From Stanieria sp. NIES-3757 (lineage in GTDB: Bacteria > Cyanobacteriota > Cyanobacteriia > Cyanobacteriales > Xenococcaceae), in the NCBI GenBank assembly GCA_002355455.1, contig AP017375.1:2170001-2234000 (forward strand): a stretch of DNA of 64,000 bases, read 5' to 3'. The notes below the pieces were generated by a model. That model saw only the letters and a program-made list of their open reading frames with translations. It had not been told where the DNA came from and made no database searches. A program made the translations under genes and the position numbers. This document shows, one piece after another, positions 1 through 8,826 of the stretch (positions within the stretch are counted from its first letter, which is position 1; each line of letters starts with the position of its first letter).

Positions 1-418
1 GTGTTCCTGCGGTTTCCGAAATTCCTTTTGCCCCTTCGATATGGGCAGTAGTCAAATCGACATCAGTAAGATTAGTATTGGTTAAATAAGTATTCCTTAA
101 ATCTGTTCCTGCTAAATTAGCCCCTGTCAAATTAGCCCCTGTCAAATTAGCACCATATAAAGAAGCTCCTGTTAAATTAGCACCGCTTAAATCAATTCCA
201 GCAAGATTAGCCTGACTGAGATTAGCGTTGACTAAATTAGCACCGCTTAAATTTCCTCCTGATAAATCAGCCATGACTAAACCAGAATTGGTTAAATCAC
301 ATTGAGAACAATTTTTAGTAGCTAATAATTGATTAAGCTCGGATAAATTTTCTGCTTGAGTGGAAATACTGAAAGAAATAATGCTGAGAGTAGTCGCGGT
401 GAATAGAAGATTTTTCAT
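1..418 (-). CDS. Exported pentapeptide-repeat protein, 3' end cut by the window
   Basis: The reading frame begins at ATG 418 on the minus strand and runs off the window after 139 codons without a stop. The first ~22 residues (MKNLLFTATTLSIISF then STQA) look like a Sec signal peptide with a cleavage site after an Ala. A Cys pair (NCSQC) follows near residues 37-41. From about residue 42 there are uninterrupted pentapeptide repeats of the A(N/D)LxG type, such as GANLT and GADLS-like units, which in this family fold as a right-handed quadrilateral beta-helix. Such proteins are very common in cyanobacteria, and most have no known function. Export to the periplasm or lumen is inferred from the leader. 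It is divergent from the AIM24 cluster. Confidence 0.85.
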   Translation of the reverse strand, partial: MKNLLFTATTLSIISFSISTQAENLSELNQLLATKNCSQCDLTNSGLVMADLSGGNLSGANLVNANLSQANLAGIDLSGANLTGASLYGANLTGANLTGANLAGTDLRNTYLTNTNLTDVDLTTAHIEGAKGISETAGT

Positions 419-771
419 AATCTTTACTATAGCTTTGGCAAAGATTCCGCTATTTTAGCCTCTTGTTTTAAAATCGCCAGGTAAACTTGTATTTAACAAT
501 CTCATTTAATTAATAAAATCATATTTGTACTTGGTAAACATAATTGATAAAATTAGTTTTTAATTAAAGACAATCCACAGTTTAAAAATTAATTTACCAA
601 AGCAATTAGTTAAATTTTTTACGCCAATCCAAAATAACCAAGTAATTTCTTTTTATTCCCAATAATTCTTCTAAAAATAACAATTAAATCTATTTAATTA
701 ATAAAAATTAACTTTTATTGACATCAATCAAATTCAGAACATACTGGTAATAAAAATCAGTAAAAAAAACC
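419..771. other. AT-rich divergent intergenic region
   Basis: This 353-bp gap separates the divergent pentapeptide gene and the first AIM24 gene. It is very AT-rich with many TTAATTAA-like stretches. It presumably holds both promoters, but I could not assign a convincing -35/-10 pair, and I see no RNA gene or repeat. Confidence 0.5.
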
Positions 772-1482
772 GTGCAGTGTGATATTAAATATAAACCAGC
801 ATTTGCTGCTATCTTCCTTACCCTCGAACCAGGAGAAAGCATTACTGCCGAAGCAGGAGCAATGGTAAGTATGGACAGCAGAATAACCTTAAAAACAGAA
901 TTTTCTGGTAGTTTTATTCCTGCTTTAATGAAGAAATTTTTTGGTCGAGAATCTTTATTTGTTAATGTTTTTAGTAACCAAACTAGACAACCTTTAAACT
1001 TAGTTTTAACTCAATCTGCGATAGGAGATATTGAAGTAATAGAACTAAAAGGTCAAGAAATTTGTTTTCAACCATCCGCATATATCGCCCATACTCCAGG
1101 GGTAAAAATCGGCGTTCGTTGGGCAGGTTTTGCTAGTTGGTTTGCAGGAGAAGGATTATTTAAATTGAAGTTAGCAGGAAAAGGACGTGTCTTTTTTGGC
1201 GCATACGGTGGAATTACCAAAAAAACTATTTCTGGAGATTTTATTGTCGATAATAGTCATTTAGTCGCCTACGAACCAGGAATTAAAATGAATATTCGAC
1301 TTTCTGGTGGTTTGATTGGTTCGATAACTTCGGGAGAGGGGTTAGTTAACCGCTTATCAGGCTATGGAGATATTTATCTCCAATCTCGCAGTATCAATGG
1401 ATTAGCTGGCTTTTTAACTCCCAAAATCCTGAAATTTAAGTCTAATGGACAAAGACTATCTCAAACAATCAATTTTAGTTGA
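772..1482 (+). CDS. AIM24 family protein (TIGR00266), copy 1
   Basis: This 236-residue protein belongs to the AIM24/TIGR00266 family (beta-rich, tryptophan RNA-binding attenuator-like fold). Seen: the family motif AEAGAMVSMD near residues 26-35, a RESLF motif near 62, and late GGLIGSITSGEGLV. The start is GTG at 772; an in-frame stop lies seven codons upstream and no good Shine-Dalgarno is visible, so a weak start is likely. Function is unknown in bacteria; the yeast namesake is a mitochondrial inner-membrane protein. It heads three same-strand paralogues, with only 14 bp to the next gene, so co-transcription is likely. Copy 1 is the most diverged: the usual GGESLF is here GRESLF. Confidence 0.85.
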   Translation: MQCDIKYKPAFAAIFLTLEPGESITAEAGAMVSMDSRITLKTEFSGSFIPALMKKFFGRESLFVNVFSNQTRQPLNLVLTQSAIGDIEVIELKGQEICFQPSAYIAHTPGVKIGVRWAGFASWFAGEGLFKLKLAGKGRVFFGAYGGITKKTISGDFIVDNSHLVAYEPGIKMNIRLSGGLIGSITSGEGLVNRLSGYGDIYLQSRSINGLAGFLTPKILKFKSNGQRLSQTINFS

Positions 1483-1496
1483 GGGATTTCTGAACC

Positions 1497-2174
1497 ATGA
1501 AAGTTGAACTTTTACATCAACCTGATAGTGCAGTAGCCCGTGTCATTCTTAATCATGGAGAAGAATTAATTGCCCAAGCAGGGGCGATGATTGCTATGAG
1601 TGACTCCATTCAAACTAGTACCACTCTACGACAAGGAAAAGGAGGCGGTATTTTAGGTGGTTTGAAACGAATGGTTGCAGGTGAATCTTTATTTTTAAGT
1701 GTGTTTCGTTCTTTTAGAGATGATAATGAAGTGTGGTTAGCCCCAAAATTGATTGGGGATTTATTAGTTTATGAAATGACGGGACAAGATTTAGTTGTGC
1801 AAGCAACTTCTTATCTAGCTTGTAGTTCCCAAGTAAATATTGATTTAGGTTTTCAGGGATTAAAATCAGTTTTTTCTGGCGAATCAATTTTCTGGCTGAC
1901 TATTTCTGGTTATGGGATGGCGTTGCTTACTTCTTTTGGCGGTATCTATGAAATAGAAGTTGATGGAGATTATATTGTTGATACGGGACACATTGTCGCT
2001 TTTGAAAAAAGTCTCGATTTCAATATTACAAAAGCTGGTTCGAGTTGGATAGATGCTTTTTTAGGGGGAGAAGGATTAGTTTGCTGGTTTCATGGCAAAG
2101 GAAAAGTTTACTGTCAAACTCATAACCCAGGTGCGTTTGGTTCTTTGGTTGGTGCTTTACTTCCACCACGTTAA
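1497..2174 (+). CDS. AIM24 family protein (TIGR00266), copy 2
   Basis: This is a 225-residue AIM24-family protein with an ATG start 14 bp after copy 1. Seen: AQAGAMIAM near residue 25, a Gly-rich turn KGGGILGGLKRM, the family hallmark AGESLF, and a second GESIF repeat about 80 residues later, consistent with the internal duplication typical of the family. The closing half carries GGEGLVCWFHGKGKVYCQT. No signal peptide or membrane helix is evident, so it is probably cytoplasmic or peripheral. The third copy starts about 95 bp further on. Role unknown. Confidence 0.9.
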   Translation: MKVELLHQPDSAVARVILNHGEELIAQAGAMIAMSDSIQTSTTLRQGKGGGILGGLKRMVAGESLFLSVFRSFRDDNEVWLAPKLIGDLLVYEMTGQDLVVQATSYLACSSQVNIDLGFQGLKSVFSGESIFWLTISGYGMALLTSFGGIYEIEVDGDYIVDTGHIVAFEKSLDFNITKAGSSWIDAFLGGEGLVCWFHGKGKVYCQTHNPGAFGSLVGALLPPR

Positions 2175-2175
2175 T

Positions 2176-2214
2176 CAGTTACCAATTATCAGTTTTTTAC
2201 TTTTTACTTTTTAC
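2176..2214. repeat. Short tandem repeats between AIM24 copies 2 and 3
   Basis: A CAGTTACCAATTATCAG segment, related to the CTGRTAA heptads seen elsewhere in the window, is followed by three consecutive TTTTTAC heptads (2194-2214). Heptanucleotide tandem repeats between genes are well known in cyanobacterial genomes. Confidence 0.6.
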
Positions 2215-2268
2215 TTCTGCCTTTACCTCCCAATAACTAGCTAATTAAATATTTATCAGTATTGAGTT

Positions 2269-2970
2269 ATGAACAATGAAATTGCGTACCAAATTGAACA
2301 TTCTCCTGCTTATGCTTCGCTGATTGTCAATTTGCAAGCCAATCAAACTATTTTAGTAGAAGCTTCAGCAATGGCTGCAATGGATTCCTCTCTCAAAATG
2401 AAGTCAAAAGTTAAGGGAGGATTAATGAAAGGCATTGGCAGAATGTTGGGAGGAGAATCTCTATTTATTAATGAATTTACTGCCCAAGGAAAAGGAGGAG
2501 AATTATATATTTCTCCTGGTGTTCCTGGCGATATTCAACATTACTATATTAATAATCAATGTAATTTGATGGTTCAATCTGCTGGCTTTGTGGCTTGTAG
2601 CAATACTATAGAAATAGATAGTAAGTTTCAGGGATTTAAAGGTTTTTTTAGTGGTGAATCTTTATTTTTATTAAAAGCAACAGGACAAGGAGATTTTTGG
2701 TTTAGTTCTTATGGTGGGATTATTGAAATTCCTGTAGCAGGCAATTATATAGTAGATACCAGTTATATTGTTGCTTTTGAAGATACTTTAAACTACAACG
2801 TTGAATTAATTGCTGGTCTTTCTTTTAATAATTTAAAAACAGGAATTTTAGGAGGAGAAGGTTTAGTTTGTCGATTTAGTGGACAAGGACGTTTATGGAT
2901 TCAATCTCGCAATCTTTATCCTTTACTAAACTTTTTAAATGCTTTTCGTCCCACTAAAAGTAGTGATTAA
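2269..2970 (+). CDS. AIM24 family protein (TIGR00266), copy 3
   Basis: This is a 233-residue AIM24-family protein with an ATG start. Seen: VEASAMAAMD near residue 31, KGGLMKGIGRMLGGESLF near 50-65, a second GESLF near 130 and the late motif LGGEGLVCRFSGQG. The two GESLF elements support the internally duplicated family fold. It is closer to copy 2 than to copy 1 across the Gly-rich region. The 95-bp gap before it holds short repeats and an AT-rich stretch that could contain its own promoter. No function can be given beyond family membership. Confidence 0.9.
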   Translation: MNNEIAYQIEHSPAYASLIVNLQANQTILVEASAMAAMDSSLKMKSKVKGGLMKGIGRMLGGESLFINEFTAQGKGGELYISPGVPGDIQHYYINNQCNLMVQSAGFVACSNTIEIDSKFQGFKGFFSGESLFLLKATGQGDFWFSSYGGIIEIPVAGNYIVDTSYIVAFEDTLNYNVELIAGLSFNNLKTGILGGEGLVCRFSGQGRLWIQSRNLYPLLNFLNAFRPTKSSD

Positions 2971-3048
2971 AATTTTTTGAAGAGATGAGATTAAACAACT
3001 TCTTTGATATTTGTAGATGATCTTTTTATGCGATCGCTCTAACTATTT

Positions 3049-4380
3049 TTAACCATTTAAATTTAACCATTGTCTAATTTCCCCCGCCAGCCAAACAGCC
3101 TCATCCTGACTCAAAGCACCACCAAGATTATAAGTATGATTGATTGTCCGAATCCCAACTTGAAAAATTGAACCAGTACGCTGAATAAAAATATCGATAA
3201 TTTCGGAATTAAAATAAGTTTGCTTACCGTATTTTTTGCCTAAAAAAGTTCTATGTAATTCTAAATTATCTTCTTCAAAATAAATATCAGTTTTAGTACC
3301 ACATAAAAGAGCAGCATAAACGCCTACAAAACTCCAAATAAATAATCCTATTGTTGGCGTAAAAGCACTCAGGATAAAACTAAAAGAAAATAATAAATAA
3401 TAAACAAATAATCCTCCACAACCAGCATTAAAAACCTCATTAAATCTGGCTAATCCTCCTGCGGGAATTTGAATTTTTAATTGACGTTCATTTTTTTCCA
3501 ATTGAATCCGACTCGTATATGGTTGAAATAACTTACTGAAAGATTTGGGCTTTTTAGTAGTAGAAATAAATCTACCAGATAATAAAGCTTCTAAAGCTAC
3601 TTCTGCGTTAGCAAACCGTTTTTCTACAGCTAATTCTGTGATTTTTTCTAACCAATTAATTAAATCTGGCTGAAGATTAACGCGATCGCGAAATTGAATC
3701 TGAGAATCTTGATGAGGTAAATCCGCAGGTGAGATTCCAGTAAGTAAATGAATTAAAGTTGCTCCCAAAGCATATAAATCAGAAGCAGCAACAGCACGTC
3801 CCCAAAACTGTTCTAATGGTGCATAACCACTTGTTCCCACCACTGTAAAAGTTACTCCTGTAACTGCTGCTTGGGCTTGTACCGCACCAAAATCAATTAA
3901 ATAAATATGTTCATCTTCTCCCAAAATTAAATTACTGGGTTTGAGATCGCGATGAAGCACAGGAGGACTCAATTGATGGAGATAGATTAATATTTTTAAG
4001 GTTTCTTCCGCAATTTTTCTAATTTTTGCTTCACTAAAACGTTGACCCTGTTCTAATAATTCTTGCAAAGAAAAACCTGGGATATAATCCTGTACCAGTG
4101 CAAACCAAGGCACTCCTTCACCAATTTGTTTATCTAAATCAAAATAAGCTCGATATTTGGGAATACGAAGATGATCTAATGTTTGTAATACTTGTGCTTC
4201 ACGCTCAAATAATTTTAGTTCTTCCCAATGCATTTGGGGACTGAAAGCTAATAATTTAATTGTTACTTTTTCGTTAGTGTTTAAATCATTTGCCAGCCAA
4301 GTTTGATGTCCTGCTGCGGTACGTCCTAACTGTTTTTGGAGTTGATATTTTTCTTGTAATATTTGTTGGTTAGTAAACAC
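3049..4380 (-). CDS. Serine/threonine protein kinase with C-terminal membrane segment
   Basis: This is a 443-residue Hanks-type kinase. Seen: the ATP-binding Lys at about residue 42 (VTIK), the catalytic HRDLKPSN at 143-150, the DFG motif at 163-165, and a GTSGYAPLEQ activation segment near 183. The kinase domain ends near 270. A linker leads to two closely spaced hydrophobic stretches (about 325-365), probably membrane-spanning, and then a ~75-residue tail resembling a small PH-like or DUF domain. The glycine loop is weak (LGRTAAGHQTW), as in several cyanobacterial Spk proteins. Substrates are unknown. It is convergent with the third AIM24 gene, so they do not share an operon. Confidence 0.9.
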   Translation of the reverse strand: MFTNQQILQEKYQLQKQLGRTAAGHQTWLANDLNTNEKVTIKLLAFSPQMHWEELKLFEREAQVLQTLDHLRIPKYRAYFDLDKQIGEGVPWFALVQDYIPGFSLQELLEQGQRFSEAKIRKIAEETLKILIYLHQLSPPVLHRDLKPSNLILGEDEHIYLIDFGAVQAQAAVTGVTFTVVGTSGYAPLEQFWGRAVAASDLYALGATLIHLLTGISPADLPHQDSQIQFRDRVNLQPDLINWLEKITELAVEKRFANAEVALEALLSGRFISTTKKPKSFSKLFQPYTSRIQLEKNERQLKIQIPAGGLARFNEVFNAGCGGLFVYYLLFSFSFILSAFTPTIGLFIWSFVGVYAALLCGTKTDIYFEEDNLELHRTFLGKKYGKQTYFNSEIIDIFIQRTGSIFQVGIRTINHTYNLGGALSQDEAVWLAGEIRQWLNLNG

Positions 4381-4453
4381 GGTTTTGAGAATGTGAGAGA
4401 TACGACAAAAATTGTATTTATATCTTCTGTCTTAACATTTATTGCTGTTCTCC

Positions 4454-4482
4454 AAAAAAATAGAGTGAGCAATACTCACCCT
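4454..4482 (-). terminator. Rho-independent terminator downstream of gnd
   Basis: On the minus strand an 8-bp stem, AGGGTGAG/CTCACTCT (one G-T pair), with a five-base loop is followed by TA and seven T. It sits 28 bp past the gnd stop. Confidence 0.75.
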
Positions 4483-4509
4483 AAAACTCTTGGTATTTAA
4501 TTGGCTAAT

Positions 4510-5964
4510 TTAATCAGTATGACCAGTTTGTAAAGACATTTCACTGGCTTTAGTCCATTCAGTATGGAAAAATTCTCCTCTAGGTTTATCTGTCCGTTCG
4601 TAGGTATGCGCGCCAAAATAATCTCTTTGGGCTTGAGTTAAATTTTGTGGTAGACTAGCCCGTCGATAGCTATCAAAATAGTCTAAAGAAGAAGTAAAAG
4701 CAGGTACGGGAATACCAAGACGGCTGGCTACCGCTAACACTTCTCGCCAAGCTTCTTGACGATCTAGAATAGTTTGTTTAAATTCGGGTGCTAGTAGCAA
4801 ATTAGGTAAGGAAGGATTTTCGTTAAAGGCTGTTTTGATTTTGTCTAAAAAACCAGCCCGAATAATACAACCACCTTTCCAAATTCGAGCAATTTCTGCC
4901 AAATCAAGATTATAGTTATATTCTGCTGAGGCTTTGGCTAGTAATGCCATCCCTTGAGCATAGGAACACATTTTCGAGCAGTAGAGAGCATCCCGAACTT
5001 TATTGATAAAAGCTGGTATATCACCTTCATATTTACCCGTTGGTCCAGTTAAAAGTTTAGCAGCAGCAACCCTTTCCGCTTTATAGGAAGACATGACTCT
5101 GGCATTAACCGCAGCATACATAGTTGGGATTGGTACGCCTAGTTCTAAAGAACTTACAATTGTCCATCTTCCCGTACCTTTTTGTCCTGCCGAATCGAAA
5201 ATTAAATCTACTAAGGGTAAATCAGTTTGAGGATCGATAAAAGTGAAAATATCGGCAGTAATTTCAATTAAAAAGGAATTTAACTCATCAGTGGTGTTCC
5301 ATTCTGCAAATACTTGGTGAAGTTGTAGATGATCTAATCCCAAGGCATTTTTGAGAATATCATAGGCTTCAGCAATTAATTGCATATCACCGTATTCAAT
5401 ACCGTTGTGAACCATTTTGACATAGTGACCTGCACCACGAGGCCCGATGTAGGTAACGCAAGGACCATCATTGACTTGAGCAGCAATTTTCGTAAGGATT
5501 GGTTCTAGTTCCCTATAAGCTGCTTCTGTCCCACCAGGCATTAAACTAGGGCCATTGAGTGCGCCTTCTTCACCGCCACTCACTCCCATACCAACAAAAC
5601 CGAGTCCAGTCGCTTCTAGTTCATTGGTGCGTCTTTCTGTATCTTCATATAGAGAGTTACCGCCATCAATAATCATATCTCCTTCATCAAGGAGAGGTTT
5701 AAGTTGTTCGATAACTGCATCCACGGGTTTTCCCGCCTTAACCATTACTAAAATCTTGCGAGGACGTTCTAAAGCTTGAACAAATTCTTCAAGAGAATAG
5801 GCAGCTTTAACGTCTTTGTCTTTGGCTCTTACTGCCATAAATTCTTCAGTTTTAGCTGCTGTACGGTTGAATACAGCAATAGGAAAGCCTCTACTTTCCA
5901 CATTAAGAGCTAGGTTTTCTCCCATTACGGCTAAACCGATTACGCCGAAAGTTCTTGGTGTCAT
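4510..5964 (-). CDS. gnd: 6-phosphogluconate dehydrogenase, decarboxylating
   Basis: This enzyme converts 6-phosphogluconate and NADP+ to ribulose 5-phosphate, CO2 and NADPH in the oxidative pentose phosphate pathway, the main night-time route of sugar oxidation in cyanobacteria. At 484 residues it has the normal size. Seen: N-terminal Rossmann motif GLAVMGENLA at about 10-19, substrate and catalytic block GAGHYVKMVHNGIEYGDMQ near 175-195 with the catalytic Lys, and the C-terminal helical region with QAQRDYFGAHTYER. The ATG at 5964 gives the expected amino end, TPRTFGVIGLAVMG. It stands alone with its own terminator. Confidence 0.97.
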   Translation of the reverse strand: MTPRTFGVIGLAVMGENLALNVESRGFPIAVFNRTAAKTEEFMAVRAKDKDVKAAYSLEEFVQALERPRKILVMVKAGKPVDAVIEQLKPLLDEGDMIIDGGNSLYEDTERRTNELEATGLGFVGMGVSGGEEGALNGPSLMPGGTEAAYRELEPILTKIAAQVNDGPCVTYIGPRGAGHYVKMVHNGIEYGDMQLIAEAYDILKNALGLDHLQLHQVFAEWNTTDELNSFLIEITADIFTFIDPQTDLPLVDLIFDSAGQKGTGRWTIVSSLELGVPIPTMYAAVNARVMSSYKAERVAAAKLLTGPTGKYEGDIPAFINKVRDALYCSKMCSYAQGMALLAKASAEYNYNLDLAEIARIWKGGCIIRAGFLDKIKTAFNENPSLPNLLLAPEFKQTILDRQEAWREVLAVASRLGIPVPAFTSSLDYFDSYRRASLPQNLTQAQRDYFGAHTYERTDKPRGEFFHTEWTKASEMSLQTGHTD

Positions 5965-6089
5965 AAGTAACGAGCTTGTTTGGAGGGTCTTATTATTTTC
6001 AGGCTAGCTCGTCTTTCTAAATTTTTGCCGTAAAAAAGGTATTAAATTTCTGAGAGTTTCCTAGGAAAGGTATGATTAATTACGGTTTT

Positions 6090-7274
6090 TTATTCTTCTT
6101 GTATTTTCAGTTGCATACTGAAAGCGATCGCTAGTAAGGCTAGTAAAAAAGATACGGTAGAACCGATCGAGCCTATATTGACAGTTATTTGTTCTGGTTG
6201 GGGAAAGACAAAGTTAAAACAACTAATTCCTCCTGCAAAACCACCAAAGTATAAGCCTGTTGCTAATCCAGAGTAGTTTGGAGGAACTACACTCAACGCA
6301 AAAGGTACAGGACTATTTAAAACTAAACTCAAAGCCAAAATTAACATAATTAAGATTAGACCAAAAATTATTTGATTGGAAATTAAAATCAATAGTTGTA
6401 AACAAAAGATGGTAGTGGCTAAACCAATCAATATTCCTAATGTATTACCTAGTTTTGTGCCTAATTTACCCATCGGAATAGCACTTAAACCTAAACTAAC
6501 AAAAAAGATGGTCATGGTAATTTTGCGGTAATTTTCTCCGATGATTAAACCAAAAATATTATTAAGAGTCGGAGTTAAAAATCTTAGTCCCCAAGCAATA
6601 CCAAGTCCAGTCATAAATACTAAAGCCAAAATAGGTAAAGAAGCAGATTCAGTTTGATTAGTGTTAGTGCTAGATGGCTCAGGAGGATGAAACCAGCGAA
6701 TTAATGCTACAGCAGCAAGTAAAGTAACTGAACCAATTGTAAAAGCAAAAGCTGGTCCTAATTTGAGAATTAATCCGTGAACATCAAATTTAAACGCACC
6801 AATTATTGCTGCTACTAAGGTTAAAATACTAGCAGCTTGGGGAAGTTGTTCAGTGGGGGCGCAATTGCGGAGTAAAGCCATAGCTGGAGAACGAAACATT
6901 GACATTGTAGTTGCCCAAGCGATCGCCATAAATGGTAACAGCCAACGCCAGATTTGATTTGGTTCTCCTAAAATTACTAGGGCTGGTATAGCTATAAAAA
7001 AAGCCGAAGCAAGAATTGCTCCCAAAGAAATAATTGGTACTCTAGTACCGAAACGTTGCTTTTGTTGATCGGACAAAGCTCCAAAAACAGGTTCTACTAA
7101 TGCTTCTATAGCGTGTTCGATAATTAAAATAGTAATACTTAAGACTTGGCTAAAACCAAACTTAACTAATAACGCGGGAAAATAAAGATCGTAGATCACC
7201 CAAGTTAAAGTAACTGCTGCTTGGATTGAAGCGATCGCCCAAACTTTTGACCAAAGAATATTATTTTTAGTCAT
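6090..7274 (-). CDS. MFS transporter
   Basis: This is a 394-residue membrane protein with about twelve hydrophobic segments. Seen: the first helix contains IQAAVTLTWVIYDLYFPALL; the loop after helix 2 holds EPVFGALSDQQKQRFGTRVP, the D(x)2-R-(x)G-R-R/T-type signature of major facilitator proteins. The start region resembles the glycoside/sugar-cation or BT1-like branches, but I cannot assign a substrate. The gene is flanked by gnd on the same strand (about 125 bp away) and divergent from the aminotransferase gene. A sugar or small organic solute is plausible but not shown. Confidence 0.75.
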   Translation of the reverse strand: MTKNNILWSKVWAIASIQAAVTLTWVIYDLYFPALLVKFGFSQVLSITILIIEHAIEALVEPVFGALSDQQKQRFGTRVPIISLGAILASAFFIAIPALVILGEPNQIWRWLLPFMAIAWATTMSMFRSPAMALLRNCAPTEQLPQAASILTLVAAIIGAFKFDVHGLILKLGPAFAFTIGSVTLLAAVALIRWFHPPEPSSTNTNQTESASLPILALVFMTGLGIAWGLRFLTPTLNNIFGLIIGENYRKITMTIFFVSLGLSAIPMGKLGTKLGNTLGILIGLATTIFCLQLLILISNQIIFGLILIMLILALSLVLNSPVPFALSVVPPNYSGLATGLYFGGFAGGISCFNFVFPQPEQITVNIGSIGSTVSFLLALLAIAFSMQLKIQEE

Positions 7275-7441
7275 TTTATAAAATCGTATCTATATGAAAA
7301 TTATTTATCAGAAATTTTTGGGCAAAATGGATAATTTAACTAATAAATCGGTTATGTAACTCAATTTTTATCTTTTGAATTTTAATTTTTAATTTTTGAT
7401 TTAACTCAACTAGAGTTTGAAAAACTTATACAAGAAGTTCC

Positions 7442-8254
7442 ATGTATTGGTATGATGGCAAACTAATTGAGCAAGATACGCTACAGATCAGTATTAATGA
7501 TCCTGGATTATTGTATGGAGCAACAGTTTTCACTACTATGCGAGTGTATGAGCAATCTTTAGCTCATCCTTTGACTCATTGGCAAGCTCATTGCGATCGC
7601 ATCAACCAAAGTATTCAAGCTTTTAAGTGGCAACAACCTGATTGGCAAAAATTAAAACAGGGCGCAAAATTATTATTAACCCATTATCCTATTCTCAGAA
7701 TAGCAGTATTACCTGATGGTAGAGAATTAATTGCAGGGCGTAATTTACCTGCCGATTTACCAGCAAGACAACAACAAGGAATTTCTGCTTGGGTAGCTGA
7801 GGATAATTTATTTCACCGCACTTTAACTGCATACAAAACGGGAAATTACTTAGGTTCGTATCTAGCTTTACAAAAAGCTCATCAATTAGGTGCTAAGGAA
7901 GCCATTTTAGTAGATAGTAATGGCAATTGGCTAGAAACCAGTACTGGTAACTTATGGGGCTGGCGCGATCGCTGTTGGTACACTCCTGCCTTATCAGTAG
8001 GTATTTTACCAGGAATTATTAGAGGGCAACTTTTAACTTGGTTGCGTAGTCAAAATATACCCGTCGAAGAAAATATTTGGAATCCTCAATTTGTTAGTAG
8101 TTTAGAGTTTATTGCCTATACTAATTGTGTAGTTGAAATAGTAGCGATTACCAAAGTTATTAATTTTAAAGCTAATTTCAATCAAAGCATTTATATCAAG
8201 CACATTAGAGATTTCAATAATTATTTTTTCAAAAATACTATATTTAGCACTTGA
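7442..8254 (+). CDS. pabC: Class IV aminotransferase, probable 4-amino-4-deoxychorismate lyase
   Basis: This 270-residue PLP enzyme of fold type IV (BCAT/DAAT/PabC family) probably releases pyruvate from aminodeoxychorismate to give p-aminobenzoate for folate. Seen: N-terminal INDPGLLYGATVFTTMRVY, the PLP Lys at 132 in AYKTGNYL, ETSTGNLW at 166-172 for phosphate contacts, and GILPGIIRGQLL at 187-199. Length fits PabC rather than the longer branched-chain aminotransferases. The last ~30 residues are unusually AT-rich and Asn/Phe/Ile-rich (DFNNYFFKNTIF), possibly an extended tail after loss of the original stop. A related D-amino acid aminotransferase activity cannot be excluded. Confidence 0.75.
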   Translation: MYWYDGKLIEQDTLQISINDPGLLYGATVFTTMRVYEQSLAHPLTHWQAHCDRINQSIQAFKWQQPDWQKLKQGAKLLLTHYPILRIAVLPDGRELIAGRNLPADLPARQQQGISAWVAEDNLFHRTLTAYKTGNYLGSYLALQKAHQLGAKEAILVDSNGNWLETSTGNLWGWRDRCWYTPALSVGILPGIIRGQLLTWLRSQNIPVEENIWNPQFVSSLEFIAYTNCVVEIVAITKVINFKANFNQSIYIKHIRDFNNYFFKNTIFST

Positions 8255-8308
8255 ATTAATAATGAACTAGAGAGATTTTCTTTTTTCAAACAAATAAAGC
8301 GATCAATT

Positions 8309-8336
8309 GTAGGGACAATTCATGAATTGTCTCTAT
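8309..8336. repeat. 28-bp dispersed palindrome, copy 1
   Basis: The left half is GTAGGGACAATTCA and the right half is its near-perfect complement, with a central ATTCATGAAT. The last base and one arm position differ from perfect symmetry. It shares length and arms with four other copies at 8404, 11603, 20750 and 56826. Confidence 0.85.
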
Positions 8337-8403
8337 TTTCTTATCCGTAATCATAACAAATTTCAATTAAATACCATGTTGCTCAATAAAACCGTCAAAC
8401 CCT

Positions 8404-8431
8404 GTAGGGGCAATTCGCGAATTGCCCCTAC
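8404..8431. repeat. 28-bp dispersed palindrome, copy 2 (perfect)
   Basis: This copy is a perfect inverted repeat with no loop: the left half GTAGGGGCAATTCG is followed by its exact reverse complement. It lies 67 bp after copy 1. As RNA it could form a long hairpin, but no T-tract follows, so it is not a standard terminator. Confidence 0.9.
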
Positions 8432-8826
8432 ATTATGGATAAATTCAACAAACAATACATAATTTATTAATCGACATAACAGATTGATCCATATCACAAC
8501 AATATATCGATTCTGATCGATTGTTTTTTGTTGAAAACTCAACCTATATTGTAAAGCTTAATTAAAATTTCAATTTAATAATCAGTATTTACACTAATTG
8601 CATAAAAAAAGTGTTTATTAGGCTAGAAATTTATCAAATTTGGCTCAATTACGATTTTCTTTATCTTAGCTTTATTAAAAAAAATCAGTGTTTTTATTAG
8701 TTTACTTTCACAGAAGATAATTGTTACTTTTGAAGTACTAAAGCAAGTAAATAAGCATTTAGATTTAATTTCCACAAAAACACAATACAAAAACTATTAA
8801 AAATTAAAAAGGATTCAGCAGGAAAA

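Larger units (their letters stand above)
8255..8826. other. Intergenic region with two palindromic repeats
   Basis: This 572-bp gap contains two copies of the 28-bp palindrome family (annotated separately). The remainder is AT-rich and presumably carries the promoter of the fibro-slime gene. I saw no small ORF that I would support. Confidence 0.6.
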
